From Opisthocomus hoazin (lineage: Eukaryota; Chordata; Aves; Opisthocomiformes; Opisthocomidae): a DNA stretch of 64,000 nucleotides. The notes beneath the pieces were generated by a model. That model made no database searches and was not told where the DNA came from. It was given only the letters and a program-made list of their open reading frames with translations. Location: positions 5,456,001 to 5,520,000 of the forward strand of contig NC_134436.1 in assembly GCF_030867145.1 (NCBI RefSeq), in the 5' to 3' direction. The translations under genes were made by a program, and so were the position numbers. This document shows, piece by piece, positions 25,001 through 40,000 of the stretch (positions are counted from its first letter, which is position 1; the number at the start of each line of letters is the position of its first letter).

Positions 25001-28000
25001 TAACACAGGCAATGGCAAAGGGATCTTGTCCTACTGAAATAACTACAGGGAAAAAATGGTGTGCTTTGGCAACCAGGTAAGAGGAAAGACATTTTTCCAA
25101 TAAAAGTGATTTTTAGATCAAACAAGGAAATACATAAAGCCATGAAAAGCCGGTGGAATTAAAAGCTGCCCATGACTGTCAATCCTCAATCCACCCCCAC
25201 CAAACACATTCTACCTCCACCCACGTGCCCATTATGGGGAGTAAGAAATCATTTTCCAAACATCCCAAGAAGTCTGAGAGGGACTCTAGGGGCTGCAGGA
25301 GATCAAAACCTAAGAGCAACAGCCAGGAGACAAAGCCACAGATGCACAAATGTAATTCTGCTTCTCTGCTGCGTCTCCTATGGAAAGTCTTAGAACAATT
25401 TCCATGGCAGACCCTTTCTTGATGGGGACACTGGAGGAACCGCATCAAGCTGCAGTGCCAGCAGACATGGTTATGGAACAACTACTTGAGTGTTCATACT
25501 TGTAGATACAGTATTCATCTTGTAATGAAGAAGGACAATTATCTGGCCTAGGCAATATTCATCTGGAGGCTCTTAAGACGAAATAGCTCTGCTGTGACGG
25601 GCAGTCTCTTGCGTAAACCCCTGTCAGTGGCACAGGAACAGAAGGCAGCAAATGGAATTATTTTTTTAGAGGGTTTCAAAGGAGATTCAGGTAATTTCAG
25701 AACATTGAATTTGACAATTACACAGTGCTATCATCAGCTGCTCTAAAGAACAGAGATAGTGGGCACAGAAACACAGCCAGAGTGCTTAGGGAAGGCACTG
25801 ACAAGAGGGATAAAAATTGCAGAAGGTACACAAGAGCTTTGAAATGAGGAATAATGAAACAGGCAAAGACTGCAGTCGAGAAAGAGATGACTGACTGAGT
25901 GTGTGACAGAAGCCTGTACATTTACAAACAGCACAAAGAAAACGAAGAGGGAAAAAACCTCTTCACCATCTTCTACTACAACTAGGAGCACCAAACGAAG
26001 CAAATCGGCGAGAATGCAAAACTGAGGAGGTTCTCCGCACAGAGCACAGTTAAGCTGTGAACTTTGCACAGGATGATGGAGATACCAGCGGTTTATACTG
26101 GTCAAAAGAGCAACTAACATATGCTTAAATGGGAAAAATCTGTCAAGGCCAGTTCAGTAGAGAGAATCCCTGATTCTGGAGCTCCCTGAGCCACAAATTA
26201 CTCATGGTTGGGAAGTGTGTAGGAAAGATCTTCAGTCTAAAGAACTCCTCTGCTGTTAATCTCCCACACACTGACAACTGGCCACCGCCAGACCGTTGTC
26301 CTAACTCAACAGGGCCTTTCACATGCTAAGCCCTTCACAAAATATTCTAACCTACAAGCTTATCCGCAACACTGCATTTAAGTATCCTTATTCTTGTATG
26401 GTATTCTGGTATTATCTAACCCCAACATCTCTTCCATCAAGCCTTTACTTGTGCATAATTAATACAATTCTGTAGCATAAGCTGAACAATGAAGCATACG
26501 CTTCGTGATGGACAGCCCGCCACATTGTAGGAATGTGCTACTATACACACACACAGACCCACAAGGGCACTTTTAAATTCTGCTTACATCCCAGCTCGTA
26601 ACTGATCAAACCCTACTACACACAAACATCCTAATAACCCCAAACGGAACCTGGTATCAATCATAGTAGTCACAATTTTATCCAAAGAGATGTTCGGACT
26701 TTTAGCAGATGAACTGGAGTTGTGGCATTTATATGGAAAACATTTATCAAAGTTCAAACAAATAATATTTATAGCAATATTTATTGCTTTAATATTTTTC
26801 TAACCTCTCTCTGATAGCACAGCACATACAAATAATTGCTGAATGCTCTCGAGCATCTGAAGCAGTGTTAAACTACAGCATTTCCTCAGCTTCATTTTGG
26901 GTGGCAAGCACGCACTCGAGGTGAACTCTCTCCTGAGTCAGCCCGCCACTGCCTCATCAAAGAAATGTTCCCTGCCTACTGCCAAGCCCTTGAAGGCCCC
27001 TTCCGAGCAACTCAGCAGTGGGCCAGCATCATAACCTGTCACCCTACGAGCAGAGTACCCATCTCCTCCAATCACCTATACGAGGATGGAGACCACTCAG
27101 TTCCAGTGGCTCGACCCGTTCTGAGCCACACCTGTAAGTGAAATACAGTAAGGCAGCTTTATACCGACTGCGTTTTCACAGACTAAGAGCTTTTTCTCTT
27201 TAAAATGTTTTGTACACTTGTGGGCAAACTCCAAGTTGAGCTGCGGACTTCAGCATACAATTCTCTCTAAATATATTTCCCCAGAAATAGGCTCCTCGCA
27301 GCTGTGCAATTTCAGCTACGGCTGCAACAACAACCACGCAGACAGATACAAAGAAGTAGGACATTCAATTGCCTAATAAGTTTATGCTAACTCATCGCAA
27401 AGAAAATTCGTATTCAGAACCCAGGGAACCACAGTACAACACGTATGATAATGCAGGTGACTCACCATAGAAACGTTATTAATATTAAAATAAAAAAAAC
27501 AAACCATGGTCTTTCAATTCAGACCTGCAAGGTTTTGTCTACAGTTCCCGCATCTGCTCACCTGGTACTTCTGATGCCACACGTGTCCCTGCAAAACGCC
27601 TCTTTACAACCAGAGCTTTTAGGTCACTTGAGATGCCCAAGCCCGTTCACACCAGGAAAACTAAACCCTCAGTTTGTAGTGGTAATTTGTGAACGCTATT
27701 GCAGACACAATTCACGTGGCTGTATCACCGTATCATCTGACTAGAGCAGAATTACAGGATGTGGAAATAAAAACGCCCCCTTGTTTCTAGGTCACAGCAG
27801 CTAACACTGGGTCTTTATCAATGATGCTGATAAAACAGATTACCTTGGCAAGCACATTGCCAAATGGAATTATTAATCGATTAAAATTTATCCAATCTTT
27901 TTTAAAAACTTTAAAAAAATTTACTGAAGTTGACATGGTTAAAAATATTCACAGAACAATTTTTGTAGGAGCAGTTTTATTTTAACTCACTTGCACAACC

Positions 28001-31000
28001 ACGATTTGATATTCATTTTTGTTTACATAGGAAGAGCCTAAGGTGAAATGAGGGATCATCTGTTTTGCTAGTTTGTAACTTGAACACATTCTACTTCCCC
28101 CAGTGTTACCAGCGAGGTTTGTCTGCAGCAGCTAGATGGTAATTCATCGGTAGCTCAGCTAGCAATTCAAAATCTTCAGACATAAAGTGTCTTTCGTTAT
28201 GTTTAAACTGATCTGTCTACTGACATGTAAATATATACATTTATGCATGTACGCACTGTAAGTGCAACGACAGGTTTCTAGAGTACCTGCTGAACTAAAC
28301 TATCGCTTTTTTCACACTATAAAAATACCTCTTCTCCTTGTGCCAAGATCTCCTGCTCTATTTTCGCACCTCGCTTGGCAGAAGACGATGCCTGCCAGGT
28401 GAAGCGTACCAACACCACCCCTTCCAAAAACCCAAGAAGACTGCAGAACACATGCAGAAACCGCTCGTTTCCAGGAATAAGCTCAGTTATGAGAACTGAT
28501 TATTTCTGAGATTGAACCCCTGATTACCTGACACAGCCAGGAAGTCATCAATGGACGTGATGTCATCGACAGCATCCGTCAGCACGCGGACTTGCTTCTC
28601 CCACTGCTCTTTGAAGAGATCCATGTTTTCTTGAGCCAGCTTGCTTTGGGGTTTAGCAGCCAGAGCCAGTGCAGCATTAATGACCTGTAAAACACCTCTG
28701 GATTTTTAAAACATACCCTTAACGAAACAATTAGTTTCCATATGTTTATCCAATGAACTCAACAGAAACAAAGCAAGTTTAATACGTTTTCAGAAACTTA
28801 ATGTTTAAACACAACAGTGTTTATCCTGTTGCTCTCATATCCAACTCATACCTGCTTCCACATTTATTATGGTTAGTTATTACATGCAAGAACACTTGGC
28901 AAGTATTCACACAAACTAGCTTCACCTTTCTTTAACAGCTCATGTTAAAAAGGTGTTGCTTTCTCAGTGCAGGTTGAGTTGTTAAATATTTTAGACAGGA
29001 TGACATTTATACACTGGAGGCTGCATTTCCTAAGCTACTTGCCAGAACCTGAGAAAAAAGGTCAAAAAAGGATTAAGCTTACACAATCTGAAGTAGAAAC
29101 AATATACAAATACAAAAATTAAAGATAATTTTGTATTTATCTTCTTTTCCTTAAAGCTTTACTCCGTACCTTGTCAGTAATTGCTACAGTACCTTAAGAT
29201 TTCTGTTATGGCTGTGGAAGAGCCAGATTACCCAAGGAACAGGAGGAGAGGATACTATTTGATGCTCCTCCTGAACACCCCCCTACTAATTTTCTTCAAA
29301 TCCGAAGACTGTAACGTACTCCAGATCCTTGATTTTCTAAGCAGAACAAATGCTACACATACTGCTTGTTTATACTGTGCCAACTAATTGGTCAGTTAAA
29401 TGACCAAAAAAGCCTCCTTGGGTGTGAGAAGAAAGCAATCTCAAAAGCCTGCTCCTGCTCTTGCTGCACTATGCTCCAGCAGAATGACGTGGAAACACAC
29501 CAGGCAGGAGAAACCATCCAGAGTCAGACTGACCAGACAACCCTAACCTTGTTTTCAAGCACCTTAGAGCCAAAGCTAATGAAGTTATAAGTTTAACATG
29601 TAATTTTTCTTCTCTACTTTAGGACCATATTAATTTCAAAAGTTGCCAAACAAAACATGCAAGCACCAGATGTTCCTGGTTTTCCAAAATCTGCTTTCTC
29701 TACCTGCTTCATTTTAAAGTGTCGCAAAGCATTTAAAAAAATATATAACTCACTAAACATGGAAATGATAGTGATGTCAAACATATCACACTGGCACTGA
29801 ATGCATCAGGCAGGCGAAGCAGGCTGTTTCACCCAAGGGATGCTGGAAATTAGCACTGACCGAGGGAAACCCACAGAAAAGCTATACTGCTCTCCATGCT
29901 ACCATCCTGCCTCCGGAGACGGAGGCTGCAAGCCTGGGTCACAAATCAAAATGAGCTCGACGGGTTTGATAACACAGACAAACGCGAGAAAATTTGGCAT
30001 GAGCGGCAAACTGTTCAGGAGACCTGCGGGGATGAAACATGCCTTTGAACCCTGGCAATAACAACAGTGCCCCTGTCCTTCGCAACCGATGCGGGGTCCT
30101 CTGCCGCTTCCCTCTCCTCAAAGCAGCCCCTGAAGTCACACCTTCTGCACAGGCAGCTGCAGTCACCAGGACAACCCCTCACGCAGAAACCTGCTGCCAG
30201 CCATGGTCCTCTGCTACCCTCACTCACGCTGTCTGTTAAGATCATGGTTCTCATATCCTGAAAGCCCCAAAAACAGCCTTGCAGCACCCAAGAAAACTAT
30301 GTTTAAACATTTAAAATCAAACAAAAACAGAGGTTTTAGAAAAGGAAATCTGTCCTCTGCTCAAGAGCCCCGCTTCTTAAGTCTACTTACTGCCATTTCT
30401 TGCCCCAGCCCGACTGATGTAATGAATCTATCAATCAATCTATCAATCAAAACCTAGATATCCAAAGTTTTATGAAGATGAATCCAAATAACAATTGTCC
30501 TGGAAACAAAATGCGTAAACCAGACAATGCTCCAGCAATCTGCTCTCAGCTTTTATCCTGCTAGTACGTGTAACTACCAAAACAGAGAAGATAGCGATAC
30601 CAACGCTCAGGACATTTTCTCCTGCTCTCTTCTAGCTGCCTTGGCTAATACCAGATATGAAAACATCCTTTAAGCACTGAGACAGGTCAGCATTAATGCC
30701 AAAAGAACATATGGCCTGTGTACCTGCGTGATGTATGTCTGGACAGCAGCGGCTGCTGTCTGAGCAATTAATCTTCGTCAACAGCACATGTCCAAGCCAG
30801 ATGCCCACGTTAAGCAACTCTTCACACGTAATGGAAGAGCTGTCACAGATAGAGGGCTCTGCAAGCGCTGAAGAAACTCAAACAGGGCACTGTCACCAAA
30901 TCCCAATGTAGGAGGCAGAACCTGCACCACCGTGCTCCTAACAGACAGCTTGTCTGACTGAAAAGAAGAATTTTTTTTGTACATTACAACAGCAAAGACA

Positions 31001-34000
31001 CATGGCCAAGGTAAATGTATTTAAAAAGAAAACGGCCAAGCAAAACTAGCATGTAAGATCTCCCTTACAAGCAGATGTGTCTCACTATTTAGAAGGCAGC
31101 CAGCAGTGCCAGAGATGAGGACAACCTGGTGGGGAAATCGAAGGCTATCAAGCGTCACTGCGGAACTAAAGACAAAACTACAGCCCAGGAAACCCATGCA
31201 GGTATGTGTGCGCTCAGGAAGAAATTCAAGACAGCAGATACAGCTCACCAGTCCTTTTTTGTAGCACATACTCTACCTCCATGTGCAAAGTGGTTCCAAC
31301 ATTCAGTTTTAGCAGGGGTGATGAGACCCTTCATTCTGGCAAATACATACAGCTCAGCACTTCTGTGGGGAAGTTGTCCTGGACACGCCTCACACCTCTG
31401 CGTGGGGTGATGTCCCCGGGACTACTGACAAAACCCTGGACATTTTCTGAGTAAATACACCCCTACAGGATGCCTGCTACCCAGTACAGAGTGACCGACT
31501 TATTTTCCAGCAGATGCTTAGAGTGACATGGGAAAAGGACAGAGAGGCTGGATCTTAAACAGTGTGTGTATGTAGCAGGACCATTGATTCGTTTATTATC
31601 TAAAAAATGAACACTTAGGGGGGAGGGGAAGGAACTGATCAAAGTACACTATTGCTTCTCCAAAAAACATGAATCATTGGGCAATTAATTTAAAATATGA
31701 GTAACTCTTACAGGAAGGAGATATATATATATGTGTGTGTGGTTCAAAAAAATAGGAAGAACATGACCAGACTACCTGAAATGTAGCCACTTCCATGTAA
31801 AACATTTAGCAATTTCAGGGAAATTTTCTGTATTTCAGAGCTTTTCAAAATGCTGCCAGAGCACCATGATCACAATGACTCACTGAAGTCATACAAAGAA
31901 AAGAATCAAACAGGGACGTTTCGAGACTATCCAGAAGGAAATGAAGCATGGCAAGAAAACACACTATTTTTATCGGTGCTTTGTTTCATGTAGCAATTGC
32001 AATGTTCAAGTCAGACAGCCCAACGCTCGATACCGTGGTTCCAGCGAGTTACTTGGAGCCGCTCTCCTCCGCCTCACAGCTTCCTGCAGCAGCCAGGACC
32101 TGGCAACGCACGCCCTGAGATCGGGGAGGCTTGGGATTCTAAAGATTTGCAATTGATGTCTCAATCCTTACCTCAAAACCTCTTCTCATGTCTTTGATGG
32201 GAAGAACCTGCCTTTGTTTTTTTTTCTTCCCCCTTTAATTTTCCCTATTTATACTTCCCTGAAGAGTGACTTCTACCCAGGTTACAAGACTGCAGCTGCT
32301 TTGCCCAGAAGCTGTCTCAAAAAGCACAGCCACTCCAGGACAGAACACACCTTAACCTTAGATACAATTGTGGGTAAGTTAAAGCCACTGGGTCTCCCAG
32401 AATTAATTTTTTTAGGCTTAATTTAGGATGGCTTCCAGCCTCACCTTTATACTACCTCATCTGAAAGACTGACAGAGATTAGAAGAAAGCTCTTATAGGT
32501 GGCAGTGGTCTGACAAAGAACAGTTTTGAACACTTGGCTGGCATGGTCAAAGGAAGAAACATCACTTGGGCAAAGAAAACGATTGCCTACTTCTTTCGCA
32601 TTTCAATCCCTACCTGTTATGTCTTAATATAGTCTCAGAGCACACAACATCTGTAAGTCACAAAATTCTCCATTTCAATAGCTATAAGCACTTCTTATTT
32701 TTTGCCTCAGTCTTTCCGATAGGGAATTTTTCCTCTTTACAGGAGACCGTGCTTTCTGCAGCTGGTTTAACTTTGCTCTGTTTCCTTAGCGTTGGTTTTA
32801 GGATGCTACGGTGCCACAACAAGGAGGAGTTCTCCAGTTTCAGAAGCTCTAAAACACGCAGTCCTCTTCCCTCTCTCTCCTCACTACTCATCATTTGTTT
32901 ACAACCAAAATATCTGCAGTTCTAAAATAACTCACTTTGTTGTTTTTAAATAAAGATCTTGATCTACCAGCTTTCTTGTGGCATTTGGGTAAAGAGTTGG
33001 AAAGCAGCTCCACGGCCTTCAAATCCATGATACTTCGCATTTGTGGGAGGGAAAAAAACCTGATAAACCAAGCACCCACCCATCAGCTATCATCTCAGGT
33101 GCGGAGGAAAAAGGGACATGCACAAATCAAGCCCCAGGTGGGATGTGAAAATCATTTATATTCTGGGGTACATGAAAGGGAGCTCATCAAACACACTGCA
33201 GGATCAAGTTTGCTTTGGGAAGAAGGTCCGAGAGTGAGCAAGGGCAGAAGCAGTGATCTCAGCTTCGCCTTTTGGAGCAACCTCAGCTCAAGCCTGAGTG
33301 GAAGAAGTCTCTTCTTCCACCTGCCAAAACTGGGAATTGCACCACGCAGTGCCCCTCATTTGCTCTATTTTATTGCTTGCCTCACAGAGCGCTCCTGTGA
33401 TACGGAGGGCTAGTTGTAAGGTGGAAGCAAAAACATGATTCTCGGATCACAGCTTTCCAAACGGTCAACAAATGAATTCACGACCTTGCCACCAAATCTG
33501 CCACACCAGCTGCACCCAGCCAGGACTCTCCCCTCATCCAGGTGGGATTTTAATGCCCATATATTTCTGTACTAAAGAAAGCTTAGCTTGCTTACTTGGC
33601 TGTTTGTAAGAAGCTGCTCGTAATTTAATTTTACATATGCCAGATGCCAAAGTTACCTCCAGCATTCACCCTACTCATGTCTCCTTCCCTGCGCCTAATT
33701 GCATTTTGCTCCGAGTGGAAAAAAATGTTCATAAGCAAGACATTTAAGTCGCTTCCAGTTACATCCAATCCCCGGTTTGCATCCACATGTCTGCATGTGC
33801 TAACCCTCTACGCCCTTCAATACAGCAAAAAGCACTCTGCAGACTCTGATGAACTGAAATGCCTGGAAGCAAAACATACAGAAGGTTGTTTTCTACTTTC
33901 TCCAGCTATAATGGCAGTGACCAGCAAGCGTACGGAGGCTGATGCACCAAAAGAAGAAGGAAAAGTTTGCTTTGATTTCCAACACTTTGTTCCAATGTAT

Positions 34001-37000
34001 AAAAGGTGCTTTGAGCACTTTCCTTCAAGTTACACACAGAGTGACTGCAGCCACCTCTGCAGAGATATTTACTCTTGTTGTTACAGTACTGTAACGACCC
34101 ACAGATACACACTTTTACTGGAATAACACAACCTTTTCCAGTTGACACATACAAGTGTCAAAGTATTTACTATTTGCATATTGTGTACATGCAATTACCT
34201 TATCAACTTCCCAGTCTATGGAAAAGGCATTTGCATTTGTTGCTGAGGACTGATATTATAGTATCAGTCCATGTAGAAGCTGCAAGACGCTTGGTGCCAT
34301 TTGTTTTGGTGTCCATTTGTGTGGCTTCATTTTGCATTTCACTGACTTCAGGTGCTGAAGCTTTGGGGGTTTCAGGGACTCTGTGGCTGTTCTGGAAGCT
34401 GTTCTGCTACTGCACTCCACAGATCATGCTGTGCCTGCAGTGAAAACATAGGGTCCTTACAGACTAACATATGTCTTTCTACAGAATTGAATCCCTTTCT
34501 CCTATCTTTGCTTCTTCTTATGCATTAGTAACTGCTCGAGTTTCTAATCTTGTTTCATTGTTGGCCACTCCTGTCCTGTGCTGGCTGTTCTTCACAGCAA
34601 GCCTGCATGACACAAAACTGCAACCTAAGTGTTAAGTTTTTTTAATATAAGTATTTAGACTAAATGCCAATAAAATGCTTCAGGCAGCTGTAATTAAACA
34701 GTGTGGAGACAGATCTGCTAGTTAGTACATCCAAAAAATCTGACAGTCTTTCAGAGAGAAGAAAAAAGGGGACAATTGTTCGATGTTATGTCTTTACTGC
34801 AAGAAAAACGAAGCTATCTCCTTGTCCAGCAGACAGCAAGGAACTGGCAGTAATTGGGGACTAAAGGAGGGGAGAAAGACTGCTGGTCACGTTTGGGTTT
34901 GGCTGATTTGAGGGGGCAGATTGGAGGGGATTTTTTGTTTCTCTAAGATGCTGCAACATCAAAAACAAAAGTTTTTGCGCTATTTGGAACCTCTACGTGG
35001 GATTCCTTATGCTTTAGTATTTTGTCTGTCTATGTCAGTAGGTGTGATCAGCATATGCAACCATCTGCCTCATCAGAAATCTATAAGCAGCAAATTGCTC
35101 TCTGAGCATTTCAAAATTGGAATGTAAGGATGTGGAACAGCAATTATTAAAACAAGATGTTAATATGAGAAGAGCCAATTTATTTTTATAAAAAATGTAA
35201 TTTAATCCAAGAATTATCTGGAGTCTGTTTAATGGGCAACACTCACTTGACTGTGCAGGGGACGATGAGCTATGCCAAACACGCTGTCTGTGCTAAGGTA
35301 GGTATAGAGGGAGCATGGAAAGCACAGGCGGAGACGCTGCCTGGTGCCCTCCCGACGTTTCCAACGAGGATGAACTATTTGGACAGCACAGGAGAAAAGC
35401 AACCAGCACCAGCTCGGAGCAAGAGCCCTGCCTTACAGACGGGAGAACAGGTCCTGAGTGTCCACACCAGGGAGGTACAGGTCTACCCTGCTCCTGCAAT
35501 CTGCTTCCCAGCAGGTGATCAGTCTCATGGGCAGTGGCCTCCAGCTTTGGCTGGCAGAAGCAAACACCCAACCTGATGGAAATTCTAATCCATAACTATT
35601 TCTCTAAACCTCTCAGACTGACTGCAGTTTGGTTAGAAGTCTATAGATGAACTTCACGGAGGCTTTAAAGAATGAGAAAGTCAACATATAGCTGGTAAAA
35701 CCAGCTGCAAGTGACAGCAGACTGCCACATCAAAAGGCTGGAGCAACACTCTTTCCTTTCAAGAGCTGTTCTGGGCCATTTTCACTGTTGCTTTCTAAAC
35801 ACCTACAGCTTGTATGATCAGAAACACTCCTGTGGTTAAGCTCTCTTCTCAGACATCTTAAATGCAAAACGCTGTTACAAAACAGCTTTCACAGGCTCCC
35901 AAAGCAAGTACTTCTTGGAAACAGAACTCAGAAGCCAGAGTTACAAGCAAGGATCCAGGTTTTCAAGTCGAGATAAACAAAATCTTTCGCTAATTTACCA
36001 TTGGCAAGCGCTGTGTTTAGCAAGAAGGCAAAGAAAACTTCCTCCAGCGCTCTGCTAGGCAAATAGAAGCACAGGCAACTATTCCAAGCATTTCACAGCA
36101 GTACTTTTCCATTCTGACATCTCAGTCTTTATTCTTTTTTTTTTTTTTAAACATTTAACTGTAGTGATGGAGGACTTTTGTTCTTTCATCTTAACCCACC
36201 ATAGACTGGCCTGTTTCCCCCACCACCTCGCAAGGCATAAAGCTGCAGGACTGCAGGTAACTCCTGCGAGATGCTGGACAAAGATGTTTCACTTTGATAC
36301 ACAGACTTTTAGCAACGCATGTCCTCAAAGTAAAAGAATTAAGGCAGGCTTGTAAGCAAAGGCTTCATGAAGAACAACACCCATGATCCCCTAATGCTGC
36401 CTTAGCTCTCCCCTGTAAACCCAGACTAACACAAGTCACCCAGCCGGCTCCTACGGAGCATGCACAGCTTTTCCTAACTGCACCATCAAAAGGGAGCTCT
36501 AAACATCGCATTAAGTCTTCAACTTCACATGTGAATTCACGTGTGAATGGGCTGGGGACTCACAAACAGTAAGGATGATGTTACTCTTGAGGAAGAGCTG
36601 ATTTCCAGTAACATAGCCCCGCTAAACAATTTAACTGCTTGCTTTCGCAGAGACTTTTCAGATGAAAAAATTTCCATATCTTCTTTTTCCTCAAAGAATT
36701 AAATTTCAAACCTGAGAATGTCTGAACCCATATGCGACACTGGGAATGACTGACGACTTGTCCATATCAACAAAGCTTCCAGGTTTTCCCTAACCAGTTT
36801 TCAGTGTTGCAGGTTCTTTACTCCTGCTGCTGGCTCAAAAAGGCTACTTATGGCAAGGGACAGAATAACTGCTCTATTTGAGATACAGCTTTTATAATTA
36901 ACTCTACAGATTGATTTCTGCAGAAATCATTCTTTAACCAGGATTCCCCTACTCCCAGAATGGCCTCTACTCAGCTAAACTATTTAAGAGGTTACCTGGG

Positions 37001-40000
37001 ACTCTAGTGCATTAAATTTCAGACTCATCCTTTCAACCACAGCAATACCTGGAATTAAATTTCATACATCGTATTTCTGTGTGATATTGACATATTCACT
37101 TGAGTTTCAGAGACTACTGTAATTACTGATTGACTCAACTCATTCTGAATCCAGCATCTTCCTGGAAAGATACCATCTAAGAAAAAAAAACCAAAGGCAG
37201 ATAATATTGGATTAAATCCGTATTTTATGCCTAATTCGCATGTTTGTGCAGCACAGCCACCTAAAAGGATTCAAGCAGCAGTTGCAAATCTCACCAAGAG
37301 TCAGCTGCAAAATAAACACATAACCACCTAAAAATAAGAAACAAAACCCCACTATTGCTGTTCTTTATATCTAGAAGCATTTAGAGATCATACAGAATAA
37401 TCAAAGTTTGGGGACCGTTCAGTAACACAGTTGAGGAGGATGACAGTGTGCTGCGTCTCTTGGACTGGCATAAGACAAACTTCTGTATTGTTAGGAGAGA
37501 ACACAGATGCCATTTGTAAAACAGTTTAGACAAGTGCCCCTAATTATCTCTCATGATTCACAACATGTTTAAATACTCTTAGAGCATTAAAGAATCAACC
37601 AGAAAACGTGCAATGTAATATAAAAGCACTCTTTCAAGTGCTATGAACATCCATAGTGTCATTTACTAATCTCTTGGTGATGACCCTGAAATTAAGGCAA
37701 TGCTGTGCAGTGGAGCATCTGAACTGCAGGCTTGGAAGTTCAGCTATGTGACCTTTGTAAAGCCAAAATCCATCAGTTATAGCCCTTGTCCATTTATAGA
37801 TAATCAAAGCTTCCAGTGTGTGTTAAATATATTCTGCATAATCCCTGAAGTCAAAGGTTAACAACTGCACTTCAGTAGATGTGACTACAGATTGGTGACT
37901 ATTGACTATAGTTTAATTATTTCATGTTTACTGTCATGGTGTTCATTTTATAAAGGAGTAGATTTATTTAAACAGGCAGTTGCTGGAAAAGCAAAGATAG
38001 AAGAGTTTGAAACACACACAATTTCAGCAATGGGGAGGGGGAAACGCCCTCACAGACCTGGACAATGACCAGGAACATTTAGATTGGAAGAAAACCTAAC
38101 TTCCTTAAGATGATTCTTTTCAGAAGCATCAGCATTTGTTTAGAACAACATGCATTAGACACCCATATTCTTGGAGAGAACTAAAAATTACATCCAGTCT
38201 AGTTGGTTACTTTAGGAAAGAGCAAGCCCTTATACCAGATAAGAAATATTTTTAAAAGCTTTTTCTTCCACATGCTTTGTTCCAACTGTAAAAATTGACC
38301 TTTGGTTTTCACAAGCCATACACACCACTAGCCCCAGATGTGGGAGGCAAAGAACTGCAAAGCCAACACAGCTGATGCATGGGCCCCCAGGGTCTGATCC
38401 AGGAGTGGGAACCACAGAAGTACGGCCCAGGACAACAAAAGGCCTCCTAGACAGTATTTAATGTTTTATGTTCAGGTGCCTATCTTCACCTGTTTAATAG
38501 CACTGTTACTTAAAAGTAACAGAAAAGGTAAAATAGTCCTGCTCTTCACCTATTCCCTCAAAATCCCCCTCCTGCTGAGGTAGGTACAGGTGAACATCTC
38601 TCTCTTCCTTTCAACTGATTTCAAAAGGACCAACACATATAGGGAAACCTAAACAAATTCCAAATAATCCCGAGACGATACACCTTATTCTCATAAAATA
38701 CCATCTAACTATTTTTTTTTGAGCATGTATTTTCCATTAGCTCCTCTTTACCAACAAGAGCTTAATTGTATGTGTTAGATCTGAAATTCCTGTTGCTTTA
38801 AAACACGTAAATTAAAAGAATTCAGAGAGCACTGTAGTCTTCAGGGGTTCATCCAAGTGTCTAGTTGTTGACATTTAAAACATCAGGGCTGTCTAAATGG
38901 AAGAGGATAGTCTAGTGCTTACATGAAATTAATTTCCTTGTTTCCATTTAAAAGTTATTAATTAAAAGGGAGTCTCAGCCAGGTTCAAACTCTTCACGCA
39001 CAGCCAGCTTCCTCTGATCCTACTCTATTGAGATTTTTTTGACATGTTTATATTCTACTCAGGCAAGAAATAATGTATCTATAATTCACCTTACAGCAAG
39101 CACAGGAGCAGTGGTAGTGTCTTCACAAGACATGAATGTGCTCAGAAAACCACTGAAGCTTCACCGGTTTACTGTCTCGCAGGTTCCTAGAATACCCGGG
39201 CCAAACAAAATCAGAGCTATTACGTAAAAAAAGACCCGTTCACATCTCTAATTACTTTGTCAGGTATTTTAAAGTTTCTAAGTCTTGATCCCTACATTGC
39301 ATTTCATTCGCTACACATATTAAGGAAGCCAAATTCTGCAGCAAGTCTGCAGACAGACAGTAAGAGGCCAGAAGGTGTACTAAGGCAGGACCAGTTGCCG
39401 AACTTCTCAGGATACATCTTATGTTCCTCCACTCTTCATTACCTGGGGACACAGGGCTTCAAGCTGGCTGGCTGACATGCGAACCAATTTCACACCTTCT
39501 TCGTTGTTCGAGATGGAACAAGCCAAGTTGGCAACCTGTGACAGAGGTGGGAGAAAACAAAACACAACTGTTAGAATTGGGTTTTATTGCCCTCTGTAGG
39601 AAACTTTTACCCACCTCCAGCAGTGACCAGTAATCCATCATGAAATACAAAGTGTCCACAACCATTCAGATCTAACCCATTTTGAAACCACTAATGACAT
39701 CTGTTCCTTCTCTAGTCATAAAATTGCAACACATCAGATCAGAAAACCACAGTCATTTGAACAGGACAGACAGATCACTGTTACCACCGATTCGGTTAAG
39801 TTCTCTCTAGTAAAATGTACAAGAGCATTACTGGCAGCACTTGAAGTTGCAGTTAAAAAGCCCATTCCCACTCGAGCGAGACAGCAGCAACCACACTTTA
39901 ATTGGTTTAAAAAAACAATCCAGCTCCCACGCATCTGAGGATTAAATATCCTGATGTCAGTAAGAATAGGGATGCTTCCCTTTTCTTGAAACATTTCTAT

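Noticed and set aside
27845..27863. Canonical NFI binding site
   Set aside because: The half-sites are separated by 9 bp between TTGGC and GCCAA, not 5, so it is kept only as an inverted repeat.
33644..34126. 160-codon + strand frame in intron 10
   Set aside because: Product has no recognisable domain and antisense placement in an intron gives no support; possible but unsupported.
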